A stretch of DNA of 64,000 nt, taken from Spirochaetota bacterium. GTDB lineage: Bacteria > Spirochaetota > Spirochaetia > Sphaerochaetales > Sphaerochaetaceae. The notes beneath the pieces are model-generated. The model did not search any database, was not told the DNA's origin, and saw only the letters and a list, made by a program, of their open reading frames with translations. The stretch is taken from assembly GCA_023401595.1 (NCBI GenBank), contig JAEXDQ010000024.1, positions 30,578 to 94,577 on the forward strand. The letters run 5' to 3'. Both the position numbers and the translations under genes were made by a program. Shown piece by piece: positions 43,492 through 52,311 of this stretch (positions are counted from its first letter, which is position 1; every line of letters begins with the position of its first letter).

Positions 43492-45009
43492 ATGAAAGAC
43501 ATCATTACTTTCGAAGATCTCTGCCGCTACTACCCATCCACGAACGTACAGGCGAACGACCATGTATCCTTTTCAATCCGTGAGGGGGAGATACATGCGA
43601 TCTGTGGTGAGAACGGCGCAGGGAAATCCACGCTGATGAACATACTTTTCGGTCTGGAAAGGCCTGATACCGGCAGTATCTTCGTCGATGGGACGAAAGT
43701 CGGCTTCAATGGCCCTTCGGACGCCATCGAGGCCGGAATCGGGATGGTCCACCAGCATTTCATGGTAGTCAATTCGTTCACCGTTGCGCAGAACATCCTG
43801 CTGGGAAACGAACTGGTGCACCATGGATTTCTCAGCCATAAGGAAGAAACCTCCTTTGTGAACGAGCTTTCGGAGAAATATCATCTGCCGATCGACCCTA
43901 ACGCCGTGGTGGAGACCTTGCCGGTCGGACTGCTGCAACGAGTCGAGATTCTGAAGATGCTTGCCCGAAAGGTACGTATCCTGATTCTGGACGAGCCCAC
44001 TGCGGTGCTGACTCCGCAGGAGGTGAAGCCGTTCTTGCAGACCCTGCGCGACCTCTCGGCTGGCGGGCAGACGATCCTGTTCATCAGCCATAAGCTCCAG
44101 GAAGTCCTCGACGTTTCCGACCGGATTACGGTCATGCGCAAGGGCAGGGTGATAGGTACGAGAAACACCGCCGATACGACGATTCCCGAACTTGCCAACA
44201 TGATGGTTGGCCGGGAGGTCGTGCTTCAGGTAGACAAGACTCCGGCGAAACCGGCTGACGTCGTTCTGGATGTACAGGAGCTTTCGTATAGGAACGGCAG
44301 TGGAATCCAGATGATGCACGATGTTTCGTTCCAACTCCGGGCGGGTGAGATATACGGTATAGCCGGCGTCAGCGGCAATGGTCAGGACGCCCTCGTTTCC
44401 TGTCTTTGCGGGATGCACGCCCCTACGTCGGGGACTATCTCGCTGGTTGGCGAGGATATCTCCCGTCTCAGCGTCAAGGCCCGCCGCAAGGCCGGTATCG
44501 CCCATGTCCCCGAAGACCGCATCCATGTTGGGCTGAACATGCAAGCGTCGGTCCAGGAGAATACTCTGATGGGTTTCCATGAACAGGTTCCGTTCAAACA
44601 GAAAGGCATGCTCTCATCTTCCGCCGTTTCCTCGCATGCCCAGAATATCATCGACGCCTATTCCGTCGCCGGGGCTTCAGTCGACAGTCCCGTCCGGATG
44701 CTCAGCGGCGGCAACATGCAGAAAGTCGTCTTGGGCCGAGAGCTCGCGTCAAGGCCGAAGCTACTGATCGTGAACCAACCCACCAGAGGTCTGGACGTCG
44801 GAAGCATCGAATTCGTCCATCAGATGATCATCCGCCAAAGGGACGAGGGCGTAGCGGTACTGTTGATTTCGGTTGAACTGGAAGAAATTCTTTCACTGAG
44901 CGATCGTGTCGGAGTGTTGTTTTCCGGTACGATTCAGGGCGAATTGGAAGGCGACGACATCAATGAACGGAACATCGGCTTACTGATGGTAGGAGGGACC
45001 TGCGCATGA
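43492..45009 (+). CDS. ABC importer ATPase, duplicated (NupO/YufO-like)
   Basis: 505 residues with two ABC domains, the form used by nucleoside and ribose importers. Domain 1 is complete: GENGAGKSTLMN, 'LPVGLLQRVEILKML' as signature, LILDEPTAVLTP. Domain 2 lacks a normal Walker A ('GVSGNGQDALVS'), as in the family, and has 'LSGGNMQKVVLGREL' and 'LIVNQPTRGLDVG'. Start at 43492 has AAGGGAG; an in-frame ATG at 43465 is an alternative. It overlaps the permease start by 4 bp (ATGA). Confidence 0.93.
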   Translation: MKDIITFEDLCRYYPSTNVQANDHVSFSIREGEIHAICGENGAGKSTLMNILFGLERPDTGSIFVDGTKVGFNGPSDAIEAGIGMVHQHFMVVNSFTVAQNILLGNELVHHGFLSHKEETSFVNELSEKYHLPIDPNAVVETLPVGLLQRVEILKMLARKVRILILDEPTAVLTPQEVKPFLQTLRDLSAGGQTILFISHKLQEVLDVSDRITVMRKGRVIGTRNTADTTIPELANMMVGREVVLQVDKTPAKPADVVLDVQELSYRNGSGIQMMHDVSFQLRAGEIYGIAGVSGNGQDALVSCLCGMHAPTSGTISLVGEDISRLSVKARRKAGIAHVPEDRIHVGLNMQASVQENTLMGFHEQVPFKQKGMLSSSAVSSHAQNIIDAYSVAGASVDSPVRMLSGGNMQKVVLGRELASRPKLLIVNQPTRGLDVGSIEFVHQMIIRQRDEGVAVLLISVELEEILSLSDRVGVLFSGTIQGELEGDDINERNIGLLMVGGTCA

Positions 45010-46181
45010 AGAAGAATCGAAAACTCGGACTTGCTGTTCTGATTCCCGTTACCGCGATATTGCTGGGCGTCGTCGTCTCCTCCCTGCTGATCGCCTTGAC
45101 TGGAATTTCCCCTCTGAAGGCGTTCGGCGTGTTGGTTTCAGGGGCGTTCGGCGTGTCGGGAAAAGTCTGGCCTCTATGGATAACGCTTGGACAGGCTACG
45201 CCGTTGATCCTTACCGGTCTCGCGGCCACCTATGCGTTCCGTGTCGGTATATTCTGCATAGCCCAGGAGGGCCAGTATGTCTTTGGGGCTATCATGGCGG
45301 CCTGGCTCGGCGTGTCGCTCGATTGGCCTCCCGTCCTGCTGGTCCCGTTCGTCATGCTGATGTCCATGTGCATCGGGGGGCTGTATGGCCTGATTCCCGC
45401 GGTACTCAAGGTCAAGCTTGGCGTCAACGAGATTATTTCCTCGATCATGTTGAACAATATCTCGACGCTGGCGTTGGAATATCTGGTGGCCTTCCCCCTC
45501 CGCGCCGACGCTGGACAGAAAGCGCAGTCTGCGGTACTCCCTCGGGGCGTGTGGTTGCCGCAGTTCATCAACGGTTCCCGGTGGGGCGTTTCGTTCGTCA
45601 TAGCGATCGCGATCATCATCATCTCCTATTACTATATATGGAAGACCCCGAAGGGGTATGAGCTGAGGATGGTGGGGCAGGCCCCGCAGTTCGCCCGGTA
45701 CGGCGGATTGAAATCGGACAATATCGTGTTGCGGACCATGTTCATCAGCGGAGGAATCGCCGGGCTGGCTGGGTGTCTTGAGGTTCTGGGAAACTATCAT
45801 CGGATCATGACGGGCTTTTCATCCGGACTTGGCTTCGATGGGCTGAGCGTGGCCATGCTGGGAGGTTCGCATCCTGTCGGTGTCGTTATCGTGGCGATTC
45901 TGCTGGCTGGTATCCGACAAGGGGCGCAGCTCGGCCTGCAGATCAACTTGAAGATACCGCGGGAACTGGGCGGCGTACTGATTGCGTTGGTGATTCTATT
46001 CATCGCCACGGAAAACATCTACAAGCCTCTATTGGAGCGGATATACAATCGCATGGTCGATTGGACTCAACGATGGAAGAGAAGCCGGGCATCGGGGAAA
46101 ATAGTTCACGCCGGTTCCTCAGGTTCATCTGAATTGTCGGGGGGATCCGGGGCTATCGATGACGCAGGGGGTGCAAAATGA
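45006..46181 (+). CDS. ABC importer permease (NupP/YufP-like)
   Basis: 391-residue inner-membrane permease of the BPD_transp_2 family, one of two permeases of the BMP importer. Hydrophobic helices include 'LGLAVLIPVTAILLGVVVSS', and family motifs are 'YAFRVGIFCIAQEGQYVFGA' and 'GLSVAMLGGSHPVGVVIVAI'. The C-terminal 30 residues are Gly/Ser-rich and unusual ('AGSSGSSELSGGSGAIDDAG'), with a likely flexible tail. Overlaps both neighbours by 4 bp, so ATPase and permeases are translationally coupled. Confidence 0.93.
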   Translation: MKKNRKLGLAVLIPVTAILLGVVVSSLLIALTGISPLKAFGVLVSGAFGVSGKVWPLWITLGQATPLILTGLAATYAFRVGIFCIAQEGQYVFGAIMAAWLGVSLDWPPVLLVPFVMLMSMCIGGLYGLIPAVLKVKLGVNEIISSIMLNNISTLALEYLVAFPLRADAGQKAQSAVLPRGVWLPQFINGSRWGVSFVIAIAIIIISYYYIWKTPKGYELRMVGQAPQFARYGGLKSDNIVLRTMFISGGIAGLAGCLEVLGNYHRIMTGFSSGLGFDGLSVAMLGGSHPVGVVIVAILLAGIRQGAQLGLQINLKIPRELGGVLIALVILFIATENIYKPLLERIYNRMVDWTQRWKRSRASGKIVHAGSSGSSELSGGSGAIDDAGGAK

Positions 46182-47140
46182 GTGAGTTCTTTGATTTCTT
46201 TACGATAAACCTGCTGAGCAGTTCGATCCGGTTGGCTACTCCTGTCATTCTTGCCGCGTTGGCCGCCGCCGTCTGCAACAAGGCCGGAGTCCTGAACCTG
46301 GCTATTGACGGTGAAATGCTCTGTGGAGCGTTCGTAGCGATCGTCTCGACCTACTATATCCGGAACTTCACCTCGTTCGGGGTCTCTCATCCCGTCGCCG
46401 CTACCTATATCGGTGTGTTCATCTCGATGTTGTTCGGCGTATTGCTCGGAATGTTCCTCGCCTGGCTCCATACACGGTACAAGGTCGATCTCGTCATTCT
46501 GGCGATAGCGTTGAACATGCTGGCGTTGGAGATCACCGTCTATCTGATGCGGGTCCTTTTCAAGCAGTCCGGTACCTGGTCCGACCCCAGTATCGTCCAG
46601 CTGCCCACCTATACCTGGGATTGGGTGGCGAAGATTCCGGTGATAGGGAAGCTCTTTACCGGGTACAACCTAATCGTCTACTCCACTTGGGTTATCGCCG
46701 TCGTCCTCTGTGTGGTCTATAACAAGACTAGGTTCGGGCGGCACTTGAAAGCCGTCGGTGAGAACCCCGACGCCGCACGTTCTGTGGGTATCTCTGTCAA
46801 GCGGATGCAGTATTTCGCTCTGATTTTCAGCGGCGTTCTCTCCTGCTTGGGCGGAGCGTTCCTGTCGGTGGGACATCTGACCCTTTTTACCAGAGATATG
46901 AGCAGCGGCAGGGGGTGGCTCGGCAACGCCGCGGCGTTGTTCGGCTTCAACAATCCCGGAGGCACGTTTCTCGCCGGCCTGTTCTTCGGGTTCGCCGACG
47001 CGGTGGCGCTCCGGTTGCAGAACGTGACGAAGATACCTCCGTATATCGTTCAGATCATGCCGTATTTCCTTACATTGGTGATATTGAGCGTGGTCTCATA
47101 TCAAGCGAAAGCAAAGAAGCTGCGCAATTCATTGTATTGA
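46178..47140 (+). CDS. ABC importer permease (NupQ/YufQ-like)
   Basis: 320-residue partner permease of the same importer. Family phrases are 'LSSSIRLATPVILAALAAAV', 'AGVLNLAIDGEMLCGAFVA', 'GRHLKAVGENPDAARSVGIS' and 'GRGWLGNAAALFGFNNPGG'. The 'GENPDAARSVGI' loop is the EAA-like coupling region. It overlaps the first permease by 4 bp. Confidence 0.93.
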   Translation: MSEFFDFFTINLLSSSIRLATPVILAALAAAVCNKAGVLNLAIDGEMLCGAFVAIVSTYYIRNFTSFGVSHPVAATYIGVFISMLFGVLLGMFLAWLHTRYKVDLVILAIALNMLALEITVYLMRVLFKQSGTWSDPSIVQLPTYTWDWVAKIPVIGKLFTGYNLIVYSTWVIAVVLCVVYNKTRFGRHLKAVGENPDAARSVGISVKRMQYFALIFSGVLSCLGGAFLSVGHLTLFTRDMSSGRGWLGNAAALFGFNNPGGTFLAGLFFGFADAVALRLQNVTKIPPYIVQIMPYFLTLVILSVVSYQAKAKKLRNSLY

Positions 47141-47232
47141 TTGCCGCAGAATGACGAATGATAATGCACGGGCCGTCGTCCGGGTTTCCGCGTAGGGATT
47201 CCTTTGAACGGCGCCGCAAGGGAGATGCCGAC

Positions 47233-48567
47233 ATGGAAACGAAGAGAACTGTCATTGAAGCGGGCTGCGTACTGACGATGGATGATTCCTACCATCTGTA
47301 TAAGCCTGGATATGTCATTGTCGAAGGCAATACGGTCAAAGCGGTAGGCGAAGGCCCCGCGCCTGTCCTCAAAGGCGATGAAGTGGTCGATCTGAAAGGG
47401 CACCTTGTCATGCCCGGCCTGATAAACTGTCACAACCACACCCCGATGGTACTGACCAGGGGGATGTGCGAGGGGGTGTCCCTGTTTACGATGGACGGTT
47501 TCCTCAATACCTTGCGCAGATATGAATCCTTCGCCGACGCCGACATGGCCGCGGCGACGGTTCCCGTCTCATGCGCGGAGATGATCAGGACTGGAACAAC
47601 CTGCTTTGTCGATCAATACTTCTATGCGGACCGCATCTATGAGAAGGTCGATAAAGCGGGGCTTCGCGGCGTACTCGCCTATGGTATCGTGGAGCTTGGC
47701 GATCCTATCGCCAGGGAACGCGAACTTGGCCGTTGCGAAGCGTTCTTGGAACTGTGCCGCGACAATCCCCGCATCACCGGCTGGGTCGGTCCTCACGCTT
47801 TCTTCGTGGACAACAGCCTTGACCTGATTGAGAGGGAGATCGCGCTGGCGAAGAAATTCAACGCCGGTTTCCATATCCATTTCGCGACGAGCAACGAGGA
47901 GAACGATTACTGCGTCCCCCATTTCGGCTGTACCGCGGCGGTGAAGATGGAGGAACTCGGCATCCTCGACATCCCTATCCTGGCGGCCCATTCCATCACC
48001 ATCTGCCAGTCAGATATAGAACTGCTCGCCAAGCATCCGTTCTATCCAGTGATGGCTCCTTCCGCCGCGATGCGCAGCGGGTTCCCCGCCGCACCTGTCA
48101 AGGCGATGCGGGAGGCTGGCTTGAACGTCGTCCTCGGTACGGACAATGTCTGCAACAGCAACACCTACGATATGTTCAGCGAAATGGGCGTGGCCGGCAA
48201 GTTGATCATCCACCGGGAGCAGGACGTCAAGGCTATCACGGCCAAAGAGCTTGTGACGATGGCCACACGCGGTGGCGCCAAGGCAATCGGTCGAGAAAGC
48301 GACCTCGGTTCCTTGGAGCCTGGCAAGAAGGCGGATCTGATCGCCCTTGATCTCCACGATATCGGCTGGGGGCCGTTCTGCGGTCAGGACTACTACACGC
48401 AGCTGGTCTATTCTGTATCAGGCATGAGTGTGACTCATACTATGGTGGACGGCTCCTGGCTCATGAAGGACCGCCGTCTCCAGACGTTGGACTACGATGC
48501 TTGCGAAGCGGATTTGGAGGGAGCTACCTCAGAACTGCTCTCCCGCATGGCGGCTGAAAAGCATTGA
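47233..48567 (+). CDS. Amidohydrolase of the SsnA/TrzA (chlorohydrolase/deaminase) family
   Basis: 444-residue metal-dependent hydrolase. Metal and catalytic residues of the subtype III amidohydrolases are visible: 'MPGLINCHNHTPMVLTRG' (His-x-His, about 58-75), 'GFHIHFATSNEENDY' (His), 'LAAHSITICQSDI' (His) and 'VVLGTDNVCNS' (Asp). 'GGAKAIGRESDLGSLEPGKKA' is the typical C-terminal beta-sandwich lead. Relatives deaminate or dechlorinate purine-, pyrimidine- or adenosine-type compounds. Its place in the importer operon suggests the incoming ligand or its product is such a compound. Start at 47233 has AAGGGAGA; the longer frame to 47158 is rejected. Confidence 0.9.
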   Translation: METKRTVIEAGCVLTMDDSYHLYKPGYVIVEGNTVKAVGEGPAPVLKGDEVVDLKGHLVMPGLINCHNHTPMVLTRGMCEGVSLFTMDGFLNTLRRYESFADADMAAATVPVSCAEMIRTGTTCFVDQYFYADRIYEKVDKAGLRGVLAYGIVELGDPIARERELGRCEAFLELCRDNPRITGWVGPHAFFVDNSLDLIEREIALAKKFNAGFHIHFATSNEENDYCVPHFGCTAAVKMEELGILDIPILAAHSITICQSDIELLAKHPFYPVMAPSAAMRSGFPAAPVKAMREAGLNVVLGTDNVCNSNTYDMFSEMGVAGKLIIHREQDVKAITAKELVTMATRGGAKAIGRESDLGSLEPGKKADLIALDLHDIGWGPFCGQDYYTQLVYSVSGMSVTHTMVDGSWLMKDRRLQTLDYDACEADLEGATSELLSRMAAEKH

Positions 48568-48632
48568 GCTTCGTCGGCCTTGGAAATATGGATAATGGTA
48601 TTCTAAGACCGGATTCATCGACAGGGATGTGT

Positions 48633-50123
48633 ATGGACGAGATGACTGCATCATTAGGAATAGACATCGGGACGACCGCGATCAAGCTGATACTGGTTTC
48701 GGCGGAGGGCGATGTACTTGGTACATGGACCATGGGACATGATCTGCACAGTCCCAGACCCGGCTTCGCCGAAGAAGACACCGAAACTTGGAAAACGAAC
48801 CTGTACCGGTTGTTGGGTCAGGTCGTCGCCGAGGTCGATCCCTCTTGCATCAAGGCTGTCGGCGTCACCGGCATGGTGCCTACGCTCATAGCCTTGGACG
48901 AGCAGTGTCTACCGTTGATGCCGTCCATCCAGCAGAACGATATCCGTGCCGTTGCAGAGATTGCGGAGCTTGAGAAAAAACTCGATTCCAACTGGTTTTT
49001 CAAACACACCGGCAACAAGGTCAACCAACAGCATATTTTTCCGAAATTGCTCTGGCTCCGCCGCAACAGGCCTGAACTGTACCAACGAATACGACATGTC
49101 ATGGGTTCCTACGACTATATCTCATTTTTGCTAACCGGAACTCTCCATGTAGAGCGTAACTGGGCGCTTGAAAGCGGCATGTGGGATATCATTGAGGGTG
49201 GTTGGCTACCGCAGGTGCTGGAAGCCGTGGACATTGACCCGGATCTGTTGCCCCCTGTGTGCGGTCCGACTGATGTTGTCGGGACTACGACCGCAGCCTT
49301 GCGGGATGCGACAGGTTTTCCTGCCGGGGTGCCCGTCGTGGCCGGTACCGCCGACCACGTCGCGTCTTCCTTCTGTACAGGGGCGAGACAACCGGGGGAC
49401 CTCGTGTTGAAACTGGGTGGCGCCGGAGATATCCTACTCGCCCTCGACCGGTTGACGACGGATCCTCGGATGTTCATCGACTACGGTTGTAGCGCCCACG
49501 TGCCGTTTCTGCTCAACGGCTGTACCGCAAGTAGCGGTTCCATGCTCAAATGGTTCCAAACCCAGTTCTCTTTACCCGATTTTGTATCGATGGATGAGGC
49601 CGCCCAACAGATTCCTCCCGGCTCGGAAGGGGTAGTGATCCTTCCGTATCTACTTGGAGAGAAGACGCCGTTGTTCGATGTCGACGCTAAAGGCGTCGTA
49701 TACGGCCTGACTCTTTCGCACACCAGAAACCATGTCTATCGCGCCATGCTGGAGGCTGTGGCGTTCAGCTTTCGGCACCACTTGCAGGTGTTCGAAGCGC
49801 TTGGGCTCCCTATCAATCGTGTGTTCATTACCAATGGAGGCTCGAAAAGTACGTTATGGCGTTCCATCATGGCCGACGTCGTAGGGCACGATCTCCGGTA
49901 TATCAAGAACAATCCAGGTTCTTGTCTTGGAGCCGCCTTGCTGGGCGGTCTTGGAACGGGGATCCTGACGGAGGCTGTCGCCGATCGGTTTCTGGAACAA
50001 TATATTGACATCCCTCATTCCGAAGAGAACCATCGTCTCTACGAGGATTGTTTCACAACCTACCGTGCGATTTACGAAGCGTTGAAACCCGTGATGCACG
50101 GCCATCCATTCGGCGGAATGTGA
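48633..50123 (+). CDS. FGGY-family carbohydrate kinase (xylulokinase-like)
   Basis: About 496 residues. 'SLGIDIGTTAIKLILVSAEG' (residues 7-26) is the phosphate loop; 'GTADHVASSFCTGARQPGD', 'LPYLLGEKTPLFDVDAKG' and the adenosine motif 'FITNGGSKSTLWRSIMADVV' follow. The substrate is a ketose or aldose unlikely to be told by eye. It closes the operon, so the imported compound probably carries or yields a free sugar that is phosphorylated here. Several ATGs compete (48591, 48627, 48633, 48642); 48633 is taken for the CAGGG site 7 bp upstream and the normal N-terminus. It differs clearly from the kinase at 7-8.6 kb. Confidence 0.88.
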   Translation: MDEMTASLGIDIGTTAIKLILVSAEGDVLGTWTMGHDLHSPRPGFAEEDTETWKTNLYRLLGQVVAEVDPSCIKAVGVTGMVPTLIALDEQCLPLMPSIQQNDIRAVAEIAELEKKLDSNWFFKHTGNKVNQQHIFPKLLWLRRNRPELYQRIRHVMGSYDYISFLLTGTLHVERNWALESGMWDIIEGGWLPQVLEAVDIDPDLLPPVCGPTDVVGTTTAALRDATGFPAGVPVVAGTADHVASSFCTGARQPGDLVLKLGGAGDILLALDRLTTDPRMFIDYGCSAHVPFLLNGCTASSGSMLKWFQTQFSLPDFVSMDEAAQQIPPGSEGVVILPYLLGEKTPLFDVDAKGVVYGLTLSHTRNHVYRAMLEAVAFSFRHHLQVFEALGLPINRVFITNGGSKSTLWRSIMADVVGHDLRYIKNNPGSCLGAALLGGLGTGILTEAVADRFLEQYIDIPHSEENHRLYEDCFTTYRAIYEALKPVMHGHPFGGM

Positions 50124-50461
50124 TCCGTCGTTTGTTGAGATTCCATTGCGATTCTGTATGATGGCGCTATACCGGGGCTGACGTCCTTTTTATAGGAGGT
50201 TGCCCTGCTTCTGCGAGACTCAGGCCAAAGGCTCTCCTCTATCCCTTCAAGCTGACGAGCTTCCACATTGGCGTATCGGCTCGTTTCGCGGTTCTTGTCG
50301 GGATATTCCGACGCTCCTTTACGGACGTCCCGTGGACGCCCCGCGGAGGCTCCATGGACATCACACGGATGCCCTACGAACCTCTCGTGAGCCTCATGGG
50401 ATGCTCCGCGAACGCCTCACGGACGGAGGCTTTGCCCCTATACTCCTCGCATTCCGAGAAC
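50124..50461. other. Intergenic region holding an 11-bp repeat array
   Basis: 338 bp between the operon end and the convergent methyltransferase gene. The right part is the repeat array at 50299-50430. The left part has no gene or terminator with a clear T-tract. A frame of 101 codons across it (from 50200) overlaps the methyltransferase end and is not credible. Confidence 0.5.
50299..50430. repeat. Degenerate 11-bp tandem repeat array (about 12 units)
   Basis: From 50321 units of exactly 11 bp follow each other: ACGGACGTCCC, GTGGACGCCCC, GCGGAGGCTCC, ATGGACATCAC, ACGGATGCCCT, ACGAACCTCTC, GTGAGCCTCAT, GGGATGCTCCG, CGAACGCCTCA and CGGACGGAGGC. Two weaker units precede. The period is close to one DNA helical turn. 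The word GTGAGCCT links it to the array at the window's right end. Confidence 0.8.
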
Positions 50462-51220
50462 TCAAGGCTTCATGGCTCGCACGGCGAGGAATGTCGGTAT
50501 GTTGAATTCGTGTAGCTTGCCGGAGCCGTTCGTATCCTCATATAGGTCCGTGATCGTCAGACCGGCCTTCAGCAGGCCTCCAAGCTGTTCTTCGATGGTA
50601 TGGGAAAACTGGATACCGCTGTCGCTGTCGATGCACTCCTTGTACAAGACGGGATCCTTCAACGGATTGAAGGGCAAAGGATGCGTCAAAGTCGTTTCTG
50701 AGTCGTCGAACATGTAGTTGACGCCCATATCGACCCCCGCCAGCAATACGCCTCCGTGTTTCAGCACGCGAAAACATTCCTTCCATATCGGCAGGACTTC
50801 TTCTACGTAGCAGTTCGATACAGGGTGGAATATCATGTCGAAGCTGTCGTCTGGAAAGGGAAGGGGTTCCGTCATATCGGCGCGGACGATATCTATGTCG
50901 TATCCCTCCCTTCGAGCGATTTCCCGCTCGCCGTCCAACTGTTTTTGCGAATAGTCCAGCACTGTGCAGGAGGCGCCCAAAGCTGTGAAGATCGGCATCT
51001 GCTGTCCGCCGCCTGAAGCGAGTCCGAGGAGCTTCGCTTTTGAAAAGGGGAGGAACCAGTCGTGGGGAACGGTCTTGGTCGGGGTCAGCACCACGTCCCA
51101 CCGTCCCTCTTTCGCCTGGGCATAGGTTTCATGGGAGATGGGGCGTCCCCATTCCCATCCATCCGCAACCCACCCGTCGATAGTCCGAGAATTCAGTTCC
51201 GTATAATGTTCTTGCGTCAT
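50462..51220 (-). CDS. Class I SAM-dependent methyltransferase
   Basis: 252 residues. The SAM site is 'KLLGLASGGGQQMPIFTALG' (about 56-75), with 'CTVLDYSQKQLDGEREIARR' as motif II and 'DIVRADMTEPLPFPDDSFDM' and 'EVLPIWKECFRVLKHGGVLL' as the later motifs of the Methyltransf_11 family. The substrate is unknown. Start at 51220 is set by the GGGAGG site; 15 codons more are open upstream. Monocistronic and convergent with the kinase. Confidence 0.9.
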   Translation of the reverse strand: MTQEHYTELNSRTIDGWVADGWEWGRPISHETYAQAKEGRWDVVLTPTKTVPHDWFLPFSKAKLLGLASGGGQQMPIFTALGASCTVLDYSQKQLDGEREIARREGYDIDIVRADMTEPLPFPDDSFDMIFHPVSNCYVEEVLPIWKECFRVLKHGGVLLAGVDMGVNYMFDDSETTLTHPLPFNPLKDPVLYKECIDSDSGIQFSHTIEEQLGGLLKAGLTITDLYEDTNGSGKLHEFNIPTFLAVRAMKP

Positions 51221-51402
51221 GCCGGCCCCTCCCATCTGTTTTGCATTCCGGTGTCTGGTCATCATACCTTATGAAAGGCTGTTCCCGCAATTGTAATACC
51301 GTATCGGAATGTCTGCGGTCTGTATGCGCTTGGACAGATAGACGGACTTTGCGTTGCCAGCCGGAAATCATGGAAGGATGTGTCGCGGGCGATTGCGTAC
51401 GG

Positions 51403-52311
51403 TCAATATTGTTCCCCGATATACGGGTTGCCCTCGAGCGTCGGATAAGCCATGCCCTCCAGTTGGACGACATAGGAGAACCCCTTGCCTGCCAGCAGGT
51501 CATCGAAGGCGGAGCCGTCGATCGCACGAATGCCGGTGATATCCCGTTCCATCAGCTTTTCAAAGAGACGGTTCGCCGCCCGCGGAGTCTGCGCTGCTGT
51601 TTCCACGGCTTGTCCGTCTCGCAGCAGGGCGTATGCGGCTCCATCAGGAGCGTCGATCTGGACGATTTCCGGCAGATACTCGTCCAGGATGAATTTCCAT
51701 GCGGTCTCATCCCGCAAAAGTCCGCCGTGACGGTTCAACGACGCCTCATACGCCAGATTGAACTTTGCCACGTCCATGAGGGCCACGCCAGCGTCCCGGC
51801 AATCCGAAGCACTGCAATCCGAAGCACTGCAAGGATTGCCCTCGGCGGTACGGTGGATGGCCGAGGTTTGTCCCCCGAAACTTCTTTCGCAAGACTTCCC
51901 AGAACCGGATTGTCCGCGCAGGTCGTAGGTTTTACTGAAGGAACAACTGGCGAATCCGTTTTTTTCATAATAGGCCCGGACGGCGGGATAGAGAAGGATA
52001 GGCGCCGAGATTTCCGTCTGAAGCCGCCTGAGCAGCATTTCCATATAACCGCGCTTGCGACAGGCTTGCGACGTGGCTGCGCCGACAATATACGCGGCGT
52101 CATGATCCATTCCCCGACCATCTCGAAACCGTACCGGCAAGGCGTGCAGCGCACTGACGGGCTTTCCATCCTCTTCGATGAGAAATACAGCGTCAGGTTG
52201 GAAACGGGTAGCGAAAAAATCCTCCAGGAAAACGGCTTCCTCGTCGAATACGGTACGCCATAGCTCCTTGAGATTCTTTTTATCCGCCACGTCCGCCTGC
52301 CGTATCAGCAT
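51403..52311 (-). CDS. GNAT-family N-acetyltransferase (Eis-like, two-domain)
   Basis: 302 residues. The N-terminal GNAT fold has 'MLIRQADVADKKNLKELWRT', the acetyl-CoA loop 'IVGAATSQACRKRGYMEMLL' (about 76-95, Q/RxxGxG/A-like) and 'LYPAVRAYYEKNGFASCSF'. The remaining half resembles the SCP-like C-terminal part of Eis-type proteins. A 15-bp exact duplication (51801-51815 and 51816-51830) adds a 5-residue repeat, SDCSASDC, in the linker. The gene overlaps its upstream neighbour by 7 bp, so the two are made together. Confidence 0.85.
   Translation of the reverse strand: MLIRQADVADKKNLKELWRTVFDEEAVFLEDFFATRFQPDAVFLIEEDGKPVSALHALPVRFRDGRGMDHDAAYIVGAATSQACRKRGYMEMLLRRLQTEISAPILLYPAVRAYYEKNGFASCSFSKTYDLRGQSGSGKSCERSFGGQTSAIHRTAEGNPCSASDCSASDCRDAGVALMDVAKFNLAYEASLNRHGGLLRDETAWKFILDEYLPEIVQIDAPDGAAYALLRDGQAVETAAQTPRAANRLFEKLMERDITGIRAIDGSAFDDLLAGKGFSYVVQLEGMAYPTLEGNPYIGEQY
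51801..51830. repeat. 15-bp in-frame tandem duplication in the GNAT gene
   Basis: AATCCGAAGCACTGC occurs twice in direct succession (51801-51815 and 51816-51830), with no differences. It preserves the reading frame and duplicates five residues in a linker. Confidence 0.9.

Noticed and set aside
43573..44580. 335-codon minus-strand frame opposite the ABC ATPase gene
   Set aside because: Antisense shadow; the ATPase motifs on the plus strand are complete and this frame matches nothing.
50299..50430. Possible CRISPR array
   Set aside because: The units are 11 bp with no spacers and no cas genes in the window. The other tandem arrays fail for the same reason.
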